Assembly: GCF_010894405.1 (NCBI RefSeq)
Contig: NZ_JAAIYA010000008.1
Coordinates: 372,001 to 436,000 of the forward strand
Direction of reading: 5' to 3'
DNA from: Pyxidicoccus caerfyrddinensis
GTDB lineage: Bacteria > Myxococcota > Myxococcia > Myxococcales > Myxococcaceae
Length of the DNA: 64,000 nt
This document shows positions 28,086 to 36,431 of the stretch, in pieces; the stretch's first letter is position 1; each line of letters begins with the position of its first letter. The notes under the pieces are model-generated. The model saw nothing but the letters and a program-made list of their open reading frames with translations. It made no database searches and was not told where the DNA came from. Both the position numbers and the translations under genes were made by a program.

Positions 28086-30065
28086 TCACGGCCCTCGTGG
28101 TTTCAGGGTGCGCACCGTGTGGACTTCCGGGGCACCGGGACGGTTCATCTTAAACACCAGCATCGGGGGGGTGCCCACCGGCTCCACCCAGGTACTGAAA
28201 CGGTGTTTGCCATCCAGGGGTATCGGACGTCCATTGATGGACAGGCGCGCGTCCACCGGCGCCACCCCCGTGGCCCGCACCTTCTCCGCGGCCCGGGTGC
28301 CGTTGCGCGGCGAGGCCACCACCAGCTCCGGCACCGAGTTGTCGTAGACCAGCTCCAGCTTGTTCATCCGTCCGCCCTTGAGCTGCGCTCCCGACGCCGA
28401 CAGCGGCGTGACGGACCACAGGTAGCTGCCCTCGACCAGCGCCCCCGCGTCCAGCGCGGCGCGCGTGTCCGGCACGATGCGCTCGGCCACCGGAGTGCCC
28501 AGCGCGCCCACGCGGTACACCGCCACGCGGTACTTCGCCGCCGAGGCCTCCGCCCCGTAGGTGAAGGTCACCGCCGGAGGCTTGTCCTGGTAGAAGATGG
28601 TCGTCTTCTCCGGCCCCTCCGGCACCACGTTGCGCACGCGGTCCAGGTCCTTCGACGGGCGCTCCGGAGCGAAGCTCGCGCTGCCCTTCGCCATCTCCGT
28701 CCCGTCCTCGCGGCGCACCCGCCAGTACAGCGTGCCGCGCGCGGGGGCGGAGACGTTGACGAAGGGCCGGTACACCGTGCCCGTCAGCACCGGCCGCGTG
28801 AAGCCCGCGTCCGTGGCCACTTCCACCTGCGCCGCGCCCTCGCCCTCCCAGGTGAAGGCCACCTCGGAAAGGCCCTGGTGGTACACCTCCGCGCCGTCGC
28901 CCATGCTCAGCGCGAGCGGCGCGGGCGCGAGCGGCTCGACGCGAGCGGCGCCGGACGTGCCCTCCAGCGTGGCGCGCTCTCCGGCGCGCAGTGGCTGCCT
29001 CGACTCGCCGCGCACCAGCGTCACCTGTCCGGTGAAGGCGTCCACGCGGTAGCCCGTGGCCGTGCGCCGCACCTCCAGCCCTGCCCCGCTGCCCTCCAGG
29101 CCCAGCCCCGGCAACACCACGCGACTGGTGCGGCCCTGCGCGAGCTGCAGCCCCAGCCCGCCCTGCCGCAGGTCCACCCGCGCCTCGTCCGTGGTGCCGC
29201 CCTGCCCCGCCGACTCCAGCACCAGCTCCGTGCCCGAGCCCAGCGACAGCACGGAGGACGAGCCCTCCAGCGCCAGCACCGCCGTGCCGCCCGGACGCGT
29301 GCGCACGCCGTCTCCCGGTGACAGCACCTCGCCCTGCTTCTTCACCGGGCGCCAGCGCACCGTGCCCTGCGGACGCACCTCCGCGCGGCCCGCGCCCAGG
29401 CGCACCGTCACGGGGATGGGCGCCAGCTCCACCACGCGCGGCGTGCGCACCAGCTCCACCTTGCCGCCGGCCACCGCCACCGCCTCGCCCTGTGCGGCGC
29501 GGAGCTCCTGCCCGTCCTTGCCCACGAACTCGATGGCGCCCAGCCGCACCTCCACGCGGCCGGCGTCCTTCTCCACCGCCACGCTCACCTCGCTGGGCGC
29601 GTCCGAGCCCACGCGGGTGAGGCCGAAGGGCGTGAGGATGCTCAGCGTCACCTTCTTCGCCCCCGGGCTGCTGGGGCGCGCCCCCGCGGGCACGCGCGAC
29701 AGGATGATGCCGCGCTCCACCTGCATGACGATGCCGCCCGAGTCCTCGCCCATGGCGAAGCGCGCGTCCGGCCCCACCTCCACCGAGCGCCCGTCCGGAA
29801 AGCGCACCGTCGCCGCGCCCCCCGCGCCTGTCTCCACCGCGTCGCCGCCGTGGAGAGGCCCCGCCACCGCCGGAAGCAACTTCCCTCCACGCTCCAGCCG
29901 CACCTCGCCGGACAGTCCCTCCAGGCGTCCAAGCTCCGCACCCGGGCCCGCGTCCGGCACGGGGGCCGGGGCCACGGGCGTCGCGGACGGCGTGGCGGCG
30001 TCCTCGTCGCAGCCCGCGACGAGGAGCATGAGGGACAGGAAATAGGGACGCGCGGTGCTCACCAT
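28086..30065 (-). CDS. FecR-domain lipoprotein
   Basis: A 659-residue lipoprotein (signal with LLVAGC lipobox, Cys at about residue 19). A FecR-type beta domain lies at about 45-150 (LSGEVRLERGG, GDAVETGAGGAATVRFPDGR). A second, partly similar segment with GDGVRTRPGG is near 240-300. Further beta-rich Fn3-like modules occupy 380-630. It is a surface or periplasmic protein without an enzyme motif. The start ATG 30065 (or GTG 30062) lies in the last copy of an 86-bp tandem repeat. Its stop overlaps the downstream kinase start region, which suggests a joint function in envelope sensing (inference). Confidence 0.85.
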   Translation of the reverse strand: MVSTARPYFLSLMLLVAGCDEDAATPSATPVAPAPVPDAGPGAELGRLEGLSGEVRLERGGKLLPAVAGPLHGGDAVETGAGGAATVRFPDGRSVEVGPDARFAMGEDSGGIVMQVERGIILSRVPAGARPSSPGAKKVTLSILTPFGLTRVGSDAPSEVSVAVEKDAGRVEVRLGAIEFVGKDGQELRAAQGEAVAVAGGKVELVRTPRVVELAPIPVTVRLGAGRAEVRPQGTVRWRPVKKQGEVLSPGDGVRTRPGGTAVLALEGSSSVLSLGSGTELVLESAGQGGTTDEARVDLRQGGLGLQLAQGRTSRVVLPGLGLEGSGAGLEVRRTATGYRVDAFTGQVTLVRGESRQPLRAGERATLEGTSGAARVEPLAPAPLALSMGDGAEVYHQGLSEVAFTWEGEGAAQVEVATDAGFTRPVLTGTVYRPFVNVSAPARGTLYWRVRREDGTEMAKGSASFAPERPSKDLDRVRNVVPEGPEKTTIFYQDKPPAVTFTYGAEASAAKYRVAVYRVGALGTPVAERIVPDTRAALDAGALVEGSYLWSVTPLSASGAQLKGGRMNKLELVYDNSVPELVVASPRNGTRAAEKVRATGVAPVDARLSINGRPIPLDGKHRFSTWVEPVGTPPMLVFKMNRPGAPEVHTVRTLKPRGP

Positions 30066-30151
30066 TCACGCCTCTGAGGCAGAGCAGGGGCGGCCGTGTC
30101 CGTGGCGAGGAGCAGGACGGCCAGGAAGTAGCGGCGCGCGGTGCTCACCAT
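30059..30151 (-). CDS. mini-ORF B, signal-peptide-like, 30 aa
   Basis: Encodes VSTARRYFLAVLLLA followed by a short Pro/Arg tail ending in EW, from ATG 30151 or GTG 30148. Its first 15 codons match the start of the FecR lipoprotein (VSTARPYFLSLMLLV). Its TGA overlaps the start of that gene. It looks like a duplicated leader that lost its body; whether the peptide is made is unknown. Confidence 0.45.
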   Translation of the reverse strand: MVSTARRYFLAVLLLATDTAAPALPQRREW

Positions 30152-30234
30152 TCACACCTCTGAGACAGAGCAGGGGCGGACGTGCCCGTGGCGAGGGAAA
30201 GGACGGCCAGCAAGTAGGGGCGCGCGGTGCTCAC
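30145..30234 (-). CDS. mini-ORF C, signal-peptide-like, 29 aa
   Basis: Encodes VSTARPYLLAVLSLA plus a short tail ending in CEW. The GTG overlaps the stop of the upstream 30231-31772 gene (GGTGAGC) and its TGA overlaps the next mini-ORF start. Reading frame, length and overlap are the same as in mini-ORF B, suggesting either selection to keep them open or a recent duplication. Confidence 0.45.
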   Translation of the reverse strand: MSTARPYLLAVLSLATGTSAPALSQRCEW

Positions 30235-31772
30235 CGTTTCTGCCTCGGGAAGAGGTCGACGTTGAAGATGGCCTGCTCGCCATCGCGCAGCTTGATGGAC
30301 TTCGTCTGCGACAGGTGCCCGGGGGCGGAGATTGTGATGCGGTACGTCCCGCCCTTCACGCGGACATTGAAGGCGCCCTTCGCATCCGCGCGCGTGCGCA
30401 CCTTCGCCAGCGGAATGCGCAGCGTCGCGGCCAGCGGCTTTCCGCCACGCATGCTGCGCACCTGTCCGGTGAGCGTGGCCGGCCCGCTCTTGCGCTCCGA
30501 CGCCAGCGGCACGGACAGCGCCGACTCCTGCCCGGCGACCACCACGGCCGCCTCCTCCGCGGGACGGAAGCCCGGGGACTTCACCGTCACCGCCACCGGT
30601 CCGGGCGCCAGGTCCTTCACGCGCGCCTGTCCCATCATGTCCGTGCGCACCTCCGTCGAGCCCACCGCCACGCGAACACCCGGCAGCGGCACGCCATTCT
30701 GCGCATTCACCACCGTCACCCGCAGCGCTCCCGTGGGAGGAGGCAGCTTGCGCGCCCGCACCTCCACCGCCGCGCGCCCACCGTCCTCCACCGTGGCCCG
30801 CGCCTCCTCGGGGGCATAGCCCTCCGCGCTCACCCGCGCCGCCACCTCGCCCGGAGGCAGCTCCGTGTCCACGCGGCCCTGCGCGTCCGCCACGCGCTCC
30901 ACATCCCCCACCACCACCCGTGCCCCCGGCAGCGCCGCGCCCGTCTCCGCATCCACCACTTGAAGCGACAGCGTCCCCGCCGGCACCCGCACGGGAGGAA
31001 GCGGCGCAGCGGCAGGCACGAAGTCATTCCACGTCAACTCCAGCGCCGCGCCCACCCGGCGCAGCCGCTGCTCCGAGCGCGTCCCGTCCGCCAGCGTCAC
31101 CGTGTCCCGCACGTGCTGGAAGTCCAGCACCAGCGTGCCGCCCCACCGCGACGCGCGCTTCAGCGGAATCAGCAGCGCGCCTCCCGCCGAGAAGCCCGTG
31201 GCCTCCGCCTCGGCGCCCGACGCGTCTCGCGCCGCCAGCGTCACCGGCAACTCGCCGCGCGCCTCCAGCTTCAGCCCCAGGAAGAGCGGCACCAGCACGC
31301 GCCCATTCACCACCGCCGCGTGCCGCACGCCCCGCGCCAGCACCGGCTCCGCCGAGCTGCCGAAGAGCGGGAGCTGCGCGAAGCCGTAGCCCGCCCCCAC
31401 CTCCGCCCGCACCGGCCCCAGGAACAACCGCGCCCTCGGGCCCACCGACGCGCGCAGCAGGCTGCCGCCGGTGATCCGCAGCGCGCCCTCCTTCAAGTCG
31501 AACGCCTCGCGCTGCACGCCCGCCCACGCGCCCAGCCACGGGCCCACCCACCCCATGCCCACCACCGCCAGGTCGTTCGGAGTCAAGCCCTCGTAGGTGA
31601 GCCCCGGCCCTACATCCGCCTGCTGCCCGTCGCGCAGCGCCACGCCGTAGCGCAGGCGCAGCGAAGCATGCTCGGCCACCTGCTCCGCCCGGGCGGAGGC
31701 CGGGGGAACCAGCACGAGGAACACCAGCGCCAGCCGCGCCAGGAGGTTAGAGAGGGGGATGGGGGGATGCAA
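30231..31772 (-). CDS. secreted protein with barrel-like N-terminus and three PEGA/CarboxypepD-like domains
   Basis: About 513 residues. The signal peptide (LARLALVFLVLVPPASARA) is clear but the start is not; TTG 31772 is a working choice, GTG 31805 another. Residues about 35-265 alternate short beta strands ending in aromatic or hydrophobic residues, as in a small outer-membrane barrel or beta-sandwich. Three repeated carboxypeptidase-regulatory-like beta domains follow, each with GALRV/GTLSL...PGARVVVG...GYAPEE-type signatures. It is the first gene of the operon that continues through the mini-ORFs, the FecR lipoprotein and the kinase. It is divergent from mglB. Confidence 0.75.
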   Translation of the reverse strand: MHPPIPLSNLLARLALVFLVLVPPASARAEQVAEHASLRLRYGVALRDGQQADVGPGLTYEGLTPNDLAVVGMGWVGPWLGAWAGVQREAFDLKEGALRITGGSLLRASVGPRARLFLGPVRAEVGAGYGFAQLPLFGSSAEPVLARGVRHAAVVNGRVLVPLFLGLKLEARGELPVTLAARDASGAEAEATGFSAGGALLIPLKRASRWGGTLVLDFQHVRDTVTLADGTRSEQRLRRVGAALELTWNDFVPAAAPLPPVRVPAGTLSLQVVDAETGAALPGARVVVGDVERVADAQGRVDTELPPGEVAARVSAEGYAPEEARATVEDGGRAAVEVRARKLPPPTGALRVTVVNAQNGVPLPGVRVAVGSTEVRTDMMGQARVKDLAPGPVAVTVKSPGFRPAEEAAVVVAGQESALSVPLASERKSGPATLTGQVRSMRGGKPLAATLRIPLAKVRTRADAKGAFNVRVKGGTYRITISAPGHLSQTKSIKLRDGEQAIFNVDLFPRQKR

Positions 31773-31929
31773 AGCCCGGCCGAGTATAGAGAAAGCCGCG
31801 AACACCCCCAACCCCGTGACCCCGGAATGGCCGGCGGAGGGCTCCGTGCACCCCCGCCGCCTTCCTACAGCCCGTCCGTACGGCATGGGGACGGCCGCAG
31901 ATCGCGCTCGGAGAGCGGATGGCTTCTTG

Positions 31930-32002
31930 CTGGAGTGGGTTCGCTTTGCTAAGCATCCTCACGGTCGGTAGCGCCTCGTCTAACCTCCGGGATTCACTCC
32001 AG
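31930..32002. promoter_or_regulatory. inverted repeat in the mglB upstream region
   Basis: CTGGAGTG (31930-31937) and CACTCCAG (31995-32002) form an 8-bp dyad 57 bases apart, 58 bases before the mglB start and between two divergent transcription units. It may be a regulatory site for mglBA or chance. I do not see a clear -35/-10 pair. Confidence 0.25.
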
Positions 32003-32059
32003 AAACAATCGGAGCATCGCGTGAGCGGGGCGAGCGAACGCTGAGGAGCGCATACGCCC

Positions 32060-32539
32060 ATGGGCACGCAACTGGTGATGTACGAAGAGGAGTTCACCAA
32101 GATCAACGCCGTTTGCGACCGGCTCACGAAGGACGCGAACGCGAAGGTGGTCTTCCTCGTCGACAAGAACGGTCAGCTCATCTCCTCGGCCGGACAGACT
32201 CAGAACATCGACACCACCTCGCTGGCCTCGCTGACGGCCGGCAACGTGGCGGCGATGGGCGGCCTGGCCAAGCTGATCGGTGAGAACGAGTTCCCCAACC
32301 AGTTCCACGAGGGGGCCAAGGACTCGCTGTACATGACCATCGTCGGCAGCCGGGTCGTGCTGGTCGTCATCTTCGACAACCGCACCAGCCTCGGCCTCGT
32401 CCGCCTTCGCATCAAGAAGGCCAGCGACGAGCTCACGAAGATCTTCGAGAGCCTGGTGAAGAAGACCGACAGCCCTGGAGCCGGGTCGCCCTTCGCCGAG
32501 ATCTCCGACGACGATATCGACAACCTCTTCAGCGAGTAA
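32060..32539 (+). CDS. mglB: MglB, MglA GTPase-activating protein
   Basis: A 159-residue Roadblock/LC7-fold protein. In M. xanthus MglB is the GAP for MglA and sits at the lagging pole, keeping MglA-GTP at the leading pole. The sequence ([33 protein letters not shown]) and length match the M. xanthus protein closely by memory. The acidic C-terminus ([13 protein letters not shown]) is also conserved. ATG 32060 is preceded by GAGGAG. mglA follows after 11 bases. Confidence 0.98.
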   Translation: MGTQLVMYEEEFTKINAVCDRLTKDANAKVVFLVDKNGQLISSAGQTQNIDTTSLASLTAGNVAAMGGLAKLIGENEFPNQFHEGAKDSLYMTIVGSRVVLVVIFDNRTSLGLVRLRIKKASDELTKIFESLVKKTDSPGAGSPFAEISDDDIDNLFSE

Positions 32540-32550
32540 GCCGGGAAGCC

Positions 32551-33138
32551 ATGTCCTTCATCAATTACTCATCCCGCGAAATCAACTGCAAGATTGTCTA
32601 TTACGGGCCCGGCCTCTGCGGGAAGACGACCAACCTCCAGTACATCTACAACAAGACCGCGGCGGAGACGAAGGGCAAGCTCATCTCGCTCTCCACGGAG
32701 ACGGACCGCACGCTCTTCTTCGACTTCCTCCCGCTGTCGCTCGGTGAGATTCGCGGCTTCAAGACGCGCTTCCACCTGTACACGGTGCCAGGTCAGGTCT
32801 TCTACGACGCCAGCCGCAAGCTCATCCTCAAGGGCGTGGACGGCGTGGTCTTCGTCGCCGACAGTCAGATCGAGCGCATGGAGGCCAACATGGAGTCGAT
32901 CGAGAACCTCCGTGTGAACCTCGCCGAGCAGGGCTACGACCTGAACAAGATTCCGTACGTGGTCCAGTACAACAAGCGCGACCTGCCCAACGCGGTGACG
33001 GTGGAGGAGATGCGCAAGGCGCTCAACCCGCGCAACATCCCCGAGTACCAGGCGGTGGCGCCCACCGGTGTCGGCGTGTTCGACACGCTCAAGGCGGTGG
33101 CGAAGCTGGTCCTCACGGAGCTCAAGAAGGGCGGCTGA
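32551..33138 (+). CDS. mglA: MglA, polarity-determining small GTPase
   Basis: A 195-residue Ras-like GTPase that sets cell polarity and drives both A- and S-motility in M. xanthus. P-loop GPGLCGKTT (residues 19-27), an unusual PM3 with Thr78 in YTVPGQ (78-82; Asp or Asn in most small GTPases), Gln82, and NKRD near 141-144. The Thr78 variation is the known MglA hallmark. The sequence is nearly identical to the M. xanthus protein. It follows mglB by 11 bases, the conserved operon order. Next gene starts 121 bases on. Confidence 0.98.
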   Translation: MSFINYSSREINCKIVYYGPGLCGKTTNLQYIYNKTAAETKGKLISLSTETDRTLFFDFLPLSLGEIRGFKTRFHLYTVPGQVFYDASRKLILKGVDGVVFVADSQIERMEANMESIENLRVNLAEQGYDLNKIPYVVQYNKRDLPNAVTVEEMRKALNPRNIPEYQAVAPTGVGVFDTLKAVAKLVLTELKKGG

Positions 33139-33259
33139 AGCAAGCAGGCCACCGGGCGGGCGTCGGCCGCTCGCACCGGTCGTGACAAGACGGCCCGCCG
33201 GGAAGGGTGCTATGACCTCGGCCGTCGGGTCGGGCCGTCCAGCTTCTTGAGGTCGCACC

Positions 33260-33991
33260 GTGCGTGTCGCTGCCGCCACCTTCCACCTCCTCGCGCTCCT
33301 GAGCGCCACCGCCTGGATGCCGGCGCTCGCGCAGGAGCCCGCCGCCGCCGCACCGCCCGCCGCCGCGCAGTCCTCCGCGGCGCAGGCCACCCAGGCCCAG
33401 ACGGCGGACGAGGCCTTCGACACCCGCGTGAAGACGCTGGAAGAGGAGGTCGTCGACCTGAAGGAGAAGATCTACCGCTCCAAGGCGCGGCTCCTGCTGT
33501 TGCAGGAGTCGGTGCTCGGCGGTGACGTCTCCACCGGCTCGCGCGCGGTCATCGTCCACAAGAACGAGATGGGAGGCTCCTTCCTCCTGGAGTCGGTGGC
33601 GTACGCGCTCGACGGCGCGCCCATCTACACGCAGGTGGACACCGAGGGAGACCTGGGCAAGCGCCTGGAGTTCGAAATCTTCAACGGCCGCATCGTCCCC
33701 GGGCAGCACCAGATTGCCGTGCGGCTGGTGTACCGCGGCAACGGCTACGGCGTGTTCAGCTACCTGGAGGGCTACAAGTTCAAGGTGCAATCCAGCTACA
33801 CCTTCAACGCGGAGCCCGGGAAGCTGTCCACGGTGCGCGTGGTGGGCTTCGAGCAGGGCGGCATGACGACGGACCTGAAGGACCGGCCCGCGGTGCGCTA
33901 CGACATCGACGTGTCGAAGGACCCCGGCCGCAAGGTGACGCCCGCGGACGGCGCGCCGACCCCGGCCACCACCTCCTCCGAGACGAAGTAG
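33260..33991 (+). CDS. secreted coiled-coil/beta protein of the mgl-linked cluster
   Basis: A 243-residue protein with a signal peptide (cleavage after ALAQ, about residue 25), an Ala-rich linker, a coiled coil at about 55-85 (TRVKTLEEEVVDLKEKIYR), then a beta-rich domain. I do not recognise the family. It starts at GTG 33260 and is followed 10 bases later by another secreted protein, so it heads the gene block after mglA. Likely periplasmic, part of the Glt-like complex by position. Confidence 0.85.
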   Translation: MRVAAATFHLLALLSATAWMPALAQEPAAAAPPAAAQSSAAQATQAQTADEAFDTRVKTLEEEVVDLKEKIYRSKARLLLLQESVLGGDVSTGSRAVIVHKNEMGGSFLLESVAYALDGAPIYTQVDTEGDLGKRLEFEIFNGRIVPGQHQIAVRLVYRGNGYGVFSYLEGYKFKVQSSYTFNAEPGKLSTVRVVGFEQGGMTTDLKDRPAVRYDIDVSKDPGRKVTPADGAPTPATTSSETK

Positions 33992-34001
33992 GGACCCACT
34001 G

Positions 34002-36431
34002 GTGAACGCGTCGCTCCGCGCCCTCGCCCTCGCGGCCGCCCTGCTGGGCACCGCGCCCGCCCCCGCCGCCGAGCCCCGTCCGGCGTCGCGCCTGTCCTCG
34101 CGCGACCTGACGCAGCAGCTCGTCGCCGTGGAGCAGGGGCTGCGGGGCGCCGAGGAGAACCTGCGCTTCGTGGAGCTGCAGTACTCGCAGCGCGCCGAGC
34201 CCAGCGAGGACGACTCGCGCGAGCGCCGCTTCTCCGACGGAGAGATTCAGTACCTGCTGGGAGACTGGCCGGCGGCGTCCGTCCTCTTCTACGACCTGGT
34301 GAGCGAGCCGCGCTTCAAGAGCCACGCGCGCTACACGGACGCGCTCTTCTACCTGGCGGACTCGCTCCTCCAGCAGAACAACTACATCGGCGCGAGGCTG
34401 TACCTCCGCGAGCTGCTCGCGCTGCCCATCTCCTCCACCCGCTACCGCGACGCCCTGTCGCGCTTCCTCGTCGTGGCCGGGCGCCTCAACCACTACGAGG
34501 GCGTGGACGGCTACGTGGAGAAGGCACGCGCCCTGTCCGGCGGGCAGCTGCCCGCGGAGATGGCGTACGTCTACGCGAAGTGGCTCTTCCGCCGCGTGGA
34601 CCTGCCGCCCGAGGAGCGCCTCGCCCGCGCGCGCGCCGCCTTCACCCCACTGGCGCAGTCCCCGGACGGCGCCTTCCGCCTCCAGGCCGCGTACCACCTG
34701 GGCGTGCTGTCCGTGCAGGCCGGCGACCTGCCCGGCGCCATCCAGCAGTTCCAGCAGCTGGCGCTCTCCCCTACCGCGCAGGCCCCGCAGGTCCACGCAG
34801 TGGCCCCCGGCGTGCGGCGCCCCACCACCGGCACGTCGCCCGAGGCCGACACACAGCGCGTGCGCGAGCTGGCGCTGATGTCGCTGGGGCGGCTCTTGTA
34901 CGAGACGGGCCGCTTCGACGAGGCGCTGGACACGTACAGCCGGGTGCCGCGCGACAGTGAGTCCTTCCCGGACTCGCTCTACGAGGTGGCCTGGGTCCAC
35001 GTGAAGATGGGCAACCACCAGCTGGCGAAGAACGCCATCGACATCTTGCTGCTGGTGGCGCCCGACTCGCAGCTGGCGCCCGAGGCGCGCCTGCTCCACG
35101 GCAACCTGCTGCAGAAGCTGCACAGCTACGACCAGTCCATCGACACGTACACGCACGTCATCGACACCTTCCGCCCGGTGCGGGACACGATGGACAACCT
35201 GCTGCGCGTGGACCGGGACCCGGTGGTGTACTTCGACCGGCTCCTCGCGCGCACGGACGCCTCGCCGGACATCAGCACGCTCCTGCCCCCGCTCGCGCTG
35301 CGCTACGCCACCACGGAGCGCGAGGTGGCCGAGGCCATCCGGATGGTGGGTGACATCGACAGCGGCCGTAAGGGCGCGGGCGAGGCGCAGGACCTCGCGA
35401 AGCGCATCCTCCAGGCGCTGGACACGCGCGGGCTGGAGACCTTCCCGGAGCTGCAGGAGGGCTACACACGCGCGGACGCGGTGGACACCGCCCTCACCCA
35501 CGCGGAGGCCGCGCTGGTGCGCCTGGAGGGCGCCGCGCTGGAGGACGTGCTCACTCCCGCGGAGCGCGAGCAACTGACGGGCCTGAGGCGCGAGCGTGAG
35601 GCCCTGGGCGTGCGCTTCGGCAAGCTGCCCACCACGATTCAGGAGCTGGAGGAGCGGCGCCAGCGCATGCAGGCCCGCGTGGACGCGGTGGACCGCGACG
35701 CCTTCCGCCTGGGCTACGAGCTGCGCAGCATGGAGGCCGTCGCCACCTCCATCCGCAAGTGGGTGGACGACACGCGCCTGGAGCGCAAGTCGGACCCCAA
35801 TGAAGAGCGCGAGTTCCTCGTGCAGCTCCAGGCGGAGACGCAGACCCTGGCGGACCTGCAGGCGGAGCTGGCCGCCACGCGCGCGCGGCTGATGGACGAG
35901 CGCAACGCCGCGGCCACGCAGCTGGCCGGCGAGCAGACCATCCGCGCCGGGTACGCCGAGGCGCTGCATCGCGAGCACGAATTGCTGGCCGCCGCTGAAG
36001 CCCGCCTGTCCCCGGACGCCGCGAGCATGCTGCTCAAGGCCCACGAGGTGCGGGGCCGCACGGACGCGATGCGCGCCCGCGTGGCGGCGGCGCGGGGCGT
36101 GCTGCGCACCCGGCTGGAGACGCGCGGCCGCGTCATCCACGAGAAGGTGGTGGCCGAACAGGAGCTGCTCAACCGCTACGAGGCGGAGGTGGCCTCGGTG
36201 ACGGGCGACGCGCGCAACCTGGTGGGCCGCATCGCCTACGAGAGCTTCCGCCGCGTGCGGCAGCAGTTCTACGACCTGGTGCTGAAGGCGGACGTCGGCG
36301 TGGTGGACGTGGCCTTCACCGAGAAGCAGGACAAGACGACGGAAATCCAGAAGCTGTCCGCACAGAAGGACAAGGCCCTGCGCGAGCTGGACGCCGAGTT
36401 CCGCGACGTCCTGGTGGAGGACGGCAAGTGA
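34002..36431 (+). CDS. periplasmic TPR and coiled-coil protein
   Basis: An 809-residue protein from GTG 34002 with a signal peptide (cleaved after PAAA, about residue 22). Residues 60-420 are TPR-like (LYETGRFDEALDTYSRVPRD, SLYEVAWVHVKMGNHQLAKN). The C-terminal half is largely charged coiled coil. It is similar in design to TPR proteins of the Glt and Nfs clusters, but I cannot name an orthologue. Its stop (TGA) overlaps the ATG of the next gene as TGATG, so the two are coupled. Confidence 0.85.
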   Translation: MNASLRALALAAALLGTAPAPAAEPRPASRLSSRDLTQQLVAVEQGLRGAEENLRFVELQYSQRAEPSEDDSRERRFSDGEIQYLLGDWPAASVLFYDLVSEPRFKSHARYTDALFYLADSLLQQNNYIGARLYLRELLALPISSTRYRDALSRFLVVAGRLNHYEGVDGYVEKARALSGGQLPAEMAYVYAKWLFRRVDLPPEERLARARAAFTPLAQSPDGAFRLQAAYHLGVLSVQAGDLPGAIQQFQQLALSPTAQAPQVHAVAPGVRRPTTGTSPEADTQRVRELALMSLGRLLYETGRFDEALDTYSRVPRDSESFPDSLYEVAWVHVKMGNHQLAKNAIDILLLVAPDSQLAPEARLLHGNLLQKLHSYDQSIDTYTHVIDTFRPVRDTMDNLLRVDRDPVVYFDRLLARTDASPDISTLLPPLALRYATTEREVAEAIRMVGDIDSGRKGAGEAQDLAKRILQALDTRGLETFPELQEGYTRADAVDTALTHAEAALVRLEGAALEDVLTPAEREQLTGLRREREALGVRFGKLPTTIQELEERRQRMQARVDAVDRDAFRLGYELRSMEAVATSIRKWVDDTRLERKSDPNEEREFLVQLQAETQTLADLQAELAATRARLMDERNAAATQLAGEQTIRAGYAEALHREHELLAAAEARLSPDAASMLLKAHEVRGRTDAMRARVAAARGVLRTRLETRGRVIHEKVVAEQELLNRYEAEVASVTGDARNLVGRIAYESFRRVRQQFYDLVLKADVGVVDVAFTEKQDKTTEIQKLSAQKDKALRELDAEFRDVLVEDGK

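Larger units (their letters stand above)
30015..30234. repeat. 86-bp tandem repeat spanning the FecR gene start
   Basis: The core CGCGCGGTGCTCAC occurs at 30049, 30135 and 30221 with an exact 86-base period. Two full copies and one copy that runs into the FecR gene are present. Each carries, on the minus strand, GTGAGCACCGCGCG followed by a signal-peptide-like coding stretch. The period is not a multiple of three, so each copy restarts translation rather than extending one frame. Confidence 0.9.
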
